Assembly (NCBI GenBank): GCA_013043915.1
Contig: JABEVH010000121.1
Coordinates: forward strand, 1 to 7,192
DNA from: Pseudomonadales bacterium
GTDB taxonomy: Bacteria > Pseudomonadota > Gammaproteobacteria > Pseudomonadales > Moraxellaceae
Direction of reading: 5' to 3'
DNA length: 7,192 nt
Shown piece by piece: positions 6,464 to 7,192 of this stretch. Each line of letters begins with the position of its first letter. Position 1 is the stretch's first letter. The notes under the pieces were generated by a model. That model was not told the DNA's origin, searched no databases, and was given only the letters and a program-made list of their open reading frames with translations. The translations under genes and the position numbers were made by a program.

Positions 6464-7192
6464 ACATGCCATAGCTAGCTGCCAGAGTCCCCATGATCAT
6501 GGCCCAGCCATCGACCAGAACAAACAACATGAGTTTAAAGGGTAATGAAATGACCAAAGGTGACAGCATCATCATACCCATAGCCATCAGCACCGATGCC
6601 ACCACCAGATCGATGATCAAAAATGGGATAAAAAGCAAAAAACCAATCTGAAAAGCTGTTTTGATCTCGCTGGTGGCAAATGCCGGAATCAGCGTCGTCA
6701 TGGCAATATCCGACAACTTGGCCGGCCTGGGCTGATGAGACAAACGTACAAACATGGCTAGATCATCTTCTCGCGTCTGCTTGAGCATAAAGGCACGCAA
6801 GGGTATGGCAGCTGCATCCAAGGCCTGCCCTGAGGATATCTGTTGCTGCATATAGGGCTGCAAAGCATGGGTATTCATGTCATCAAATACTGGACGCATG
6901 ATAAAAAAGGTTAAAAATAGCGCCAGACCGATCAAGATCTGATTGGAGGGCGTTTGCTGTAAACCTAATGCCTGACGCAGCAGGGAAAACACAATAATGA
7001 TACGGGCAAAGCTGGTCATCATCATCAGCGCGGCAGGTAACAGGGTCAGCACGGTCATGATCAATAAAATCTGTATCGGTACCGTATAACTCTGACCACC
7101 GGCTCCCGTCGTCATGGTCATCAGGGGCAATCCCGGAACATCAGCCCAGGCAGAGGGCAGCATCAACAGCATCCCCGCAACCCCTAGCACAC
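6462..7192 (-). CDS. fliP: FliP, flagellar export gate protein (5' end cut by window)
   Basis: The frame is open to the window edge with 243 codons visible. A GTG at 7190 could be read as a start. However, the visible leader (LGVAGMLLMLPSAWA, probable cleavage before DVPG) has a hydrophobic core and AxA-like site but no positively charged n-region, so the true start is probably a few codons beyond the window. Counting from that GTG, membrane segments lie near 38-59, 84-100, 180-210 and 217-238. The family signature PAFATSEIKTAFQIGF is at 169-184 and the second, IPFLIIDLVVASVLMAMG, at 188-205. Met206-208 correspond to the methionine gasket that seals the export pore in Salmonella FliP. Five FliP subunits form the core of the gate. 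It is followed by fliQ after 9 nt, with the stop TAG embedded in the fliQ ribosome binding site. Confidence 0.96.
   Translation of the reverse strand, partial: VLGVAGMLLMLPSAWADVPGLPLMTMTTGAGGQSYTVPIQILLIMTVLTLLPAALMMMTSFARIIIVFSLLRQALGLQQTPSNQILIGLALFLTFFIMRPVFDDMNTHALQPYMQQQISSGQALDAAAIPLRAFMLKQTREDDLAMFVRLSHQPRPAKLSDIAMTTLIPAFATSEIKTAFQIGFLLFIPFLIIDLVVASVLMAMGMMMLSPLVISLPFKLMLFVLVDGWAMIMGTLAASYGM

Noticed and set aside
5412..6464. Stop-codon reassignment (TAG or TGA read as sense)
   Set aside because: TAG, TGA and TAA all end proteins at their expected family lengths here, each followed at once by the expected next gene, so they act as true stops.
6219..6545. Plus-strand open frame of about 108 codons opposite fliQ and the fliP end
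   Set aside because: The translation is His/Gln/Asn-rich with no family resemblance and is antisense to two well-supported genes.

Overview
The window is a single co-directional block of flagellar genes, all read on the minus strand. From right to left in window coordinates the order is fliP, fliQ, fliR, flhB, flhA, flhF, flhG (fleN). The two end genes are cut by the window: fliP lacks the first few codons of its signal peptide, and flhG lacks its C-terminal tail. The five genes between them are complete, with intact diagnostic motifs. No RNA gene, mobile element, CRISPR array or accessory gene was found, and no stretch over 97 bases lies outside a gene.

Organism: the order fliPQR-flhB-flhA-flhF-fleN is the usual one in polarly flagellated Gammaproteobacteria (Pseudomonas, Vibrio and Shewanella types). 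The FlhG protein is very close in wording to the pseudomonad FleN type. Base composition looks near 50% GC throughout, with no island-like shift. I do not assign a genus.

Layout: 6462-7192 fliP (partial), 6183-6452 fliQ, 5412-6176 fliR and 4272-5408 flhB are packed with gaps of 9, 6 and 3 nt. A 97-nt gap (4175-4271) follows and is the only sizeable non-coding DNA. It contains a hairpin just before the flhA ribosome binding site and a weak, degenerate sigma-54-like site. Then come 2066-4174 flhA, 740-2056 flhF (9-nt gap) and 1-700 flhG (39-nt gap).

How they work together: FliP, FliQ and FliR build the helical export gate in the inner membrane. FlhB wraps the gate and switches substrate class after self-cleavage at NPTH. 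FlhA forms the cytoplasmic docking ring and proton-driven part of the exporter. FlhF (SRP-type GTPase) and FlhG (MinD-type ATPase) then set where and how many flagella are built.

The most unusual feature is architectural. fliP, fliQ, fliR and flhB form one continuous reading frame broken only by single stop codons, and flhA, flhF and flhG share a second frame. fliR and flhB are separated by only TAG-TGT before the flhB ATG. I found no convincing undescribed system; this is a conserved housekeeping flagellar locus.
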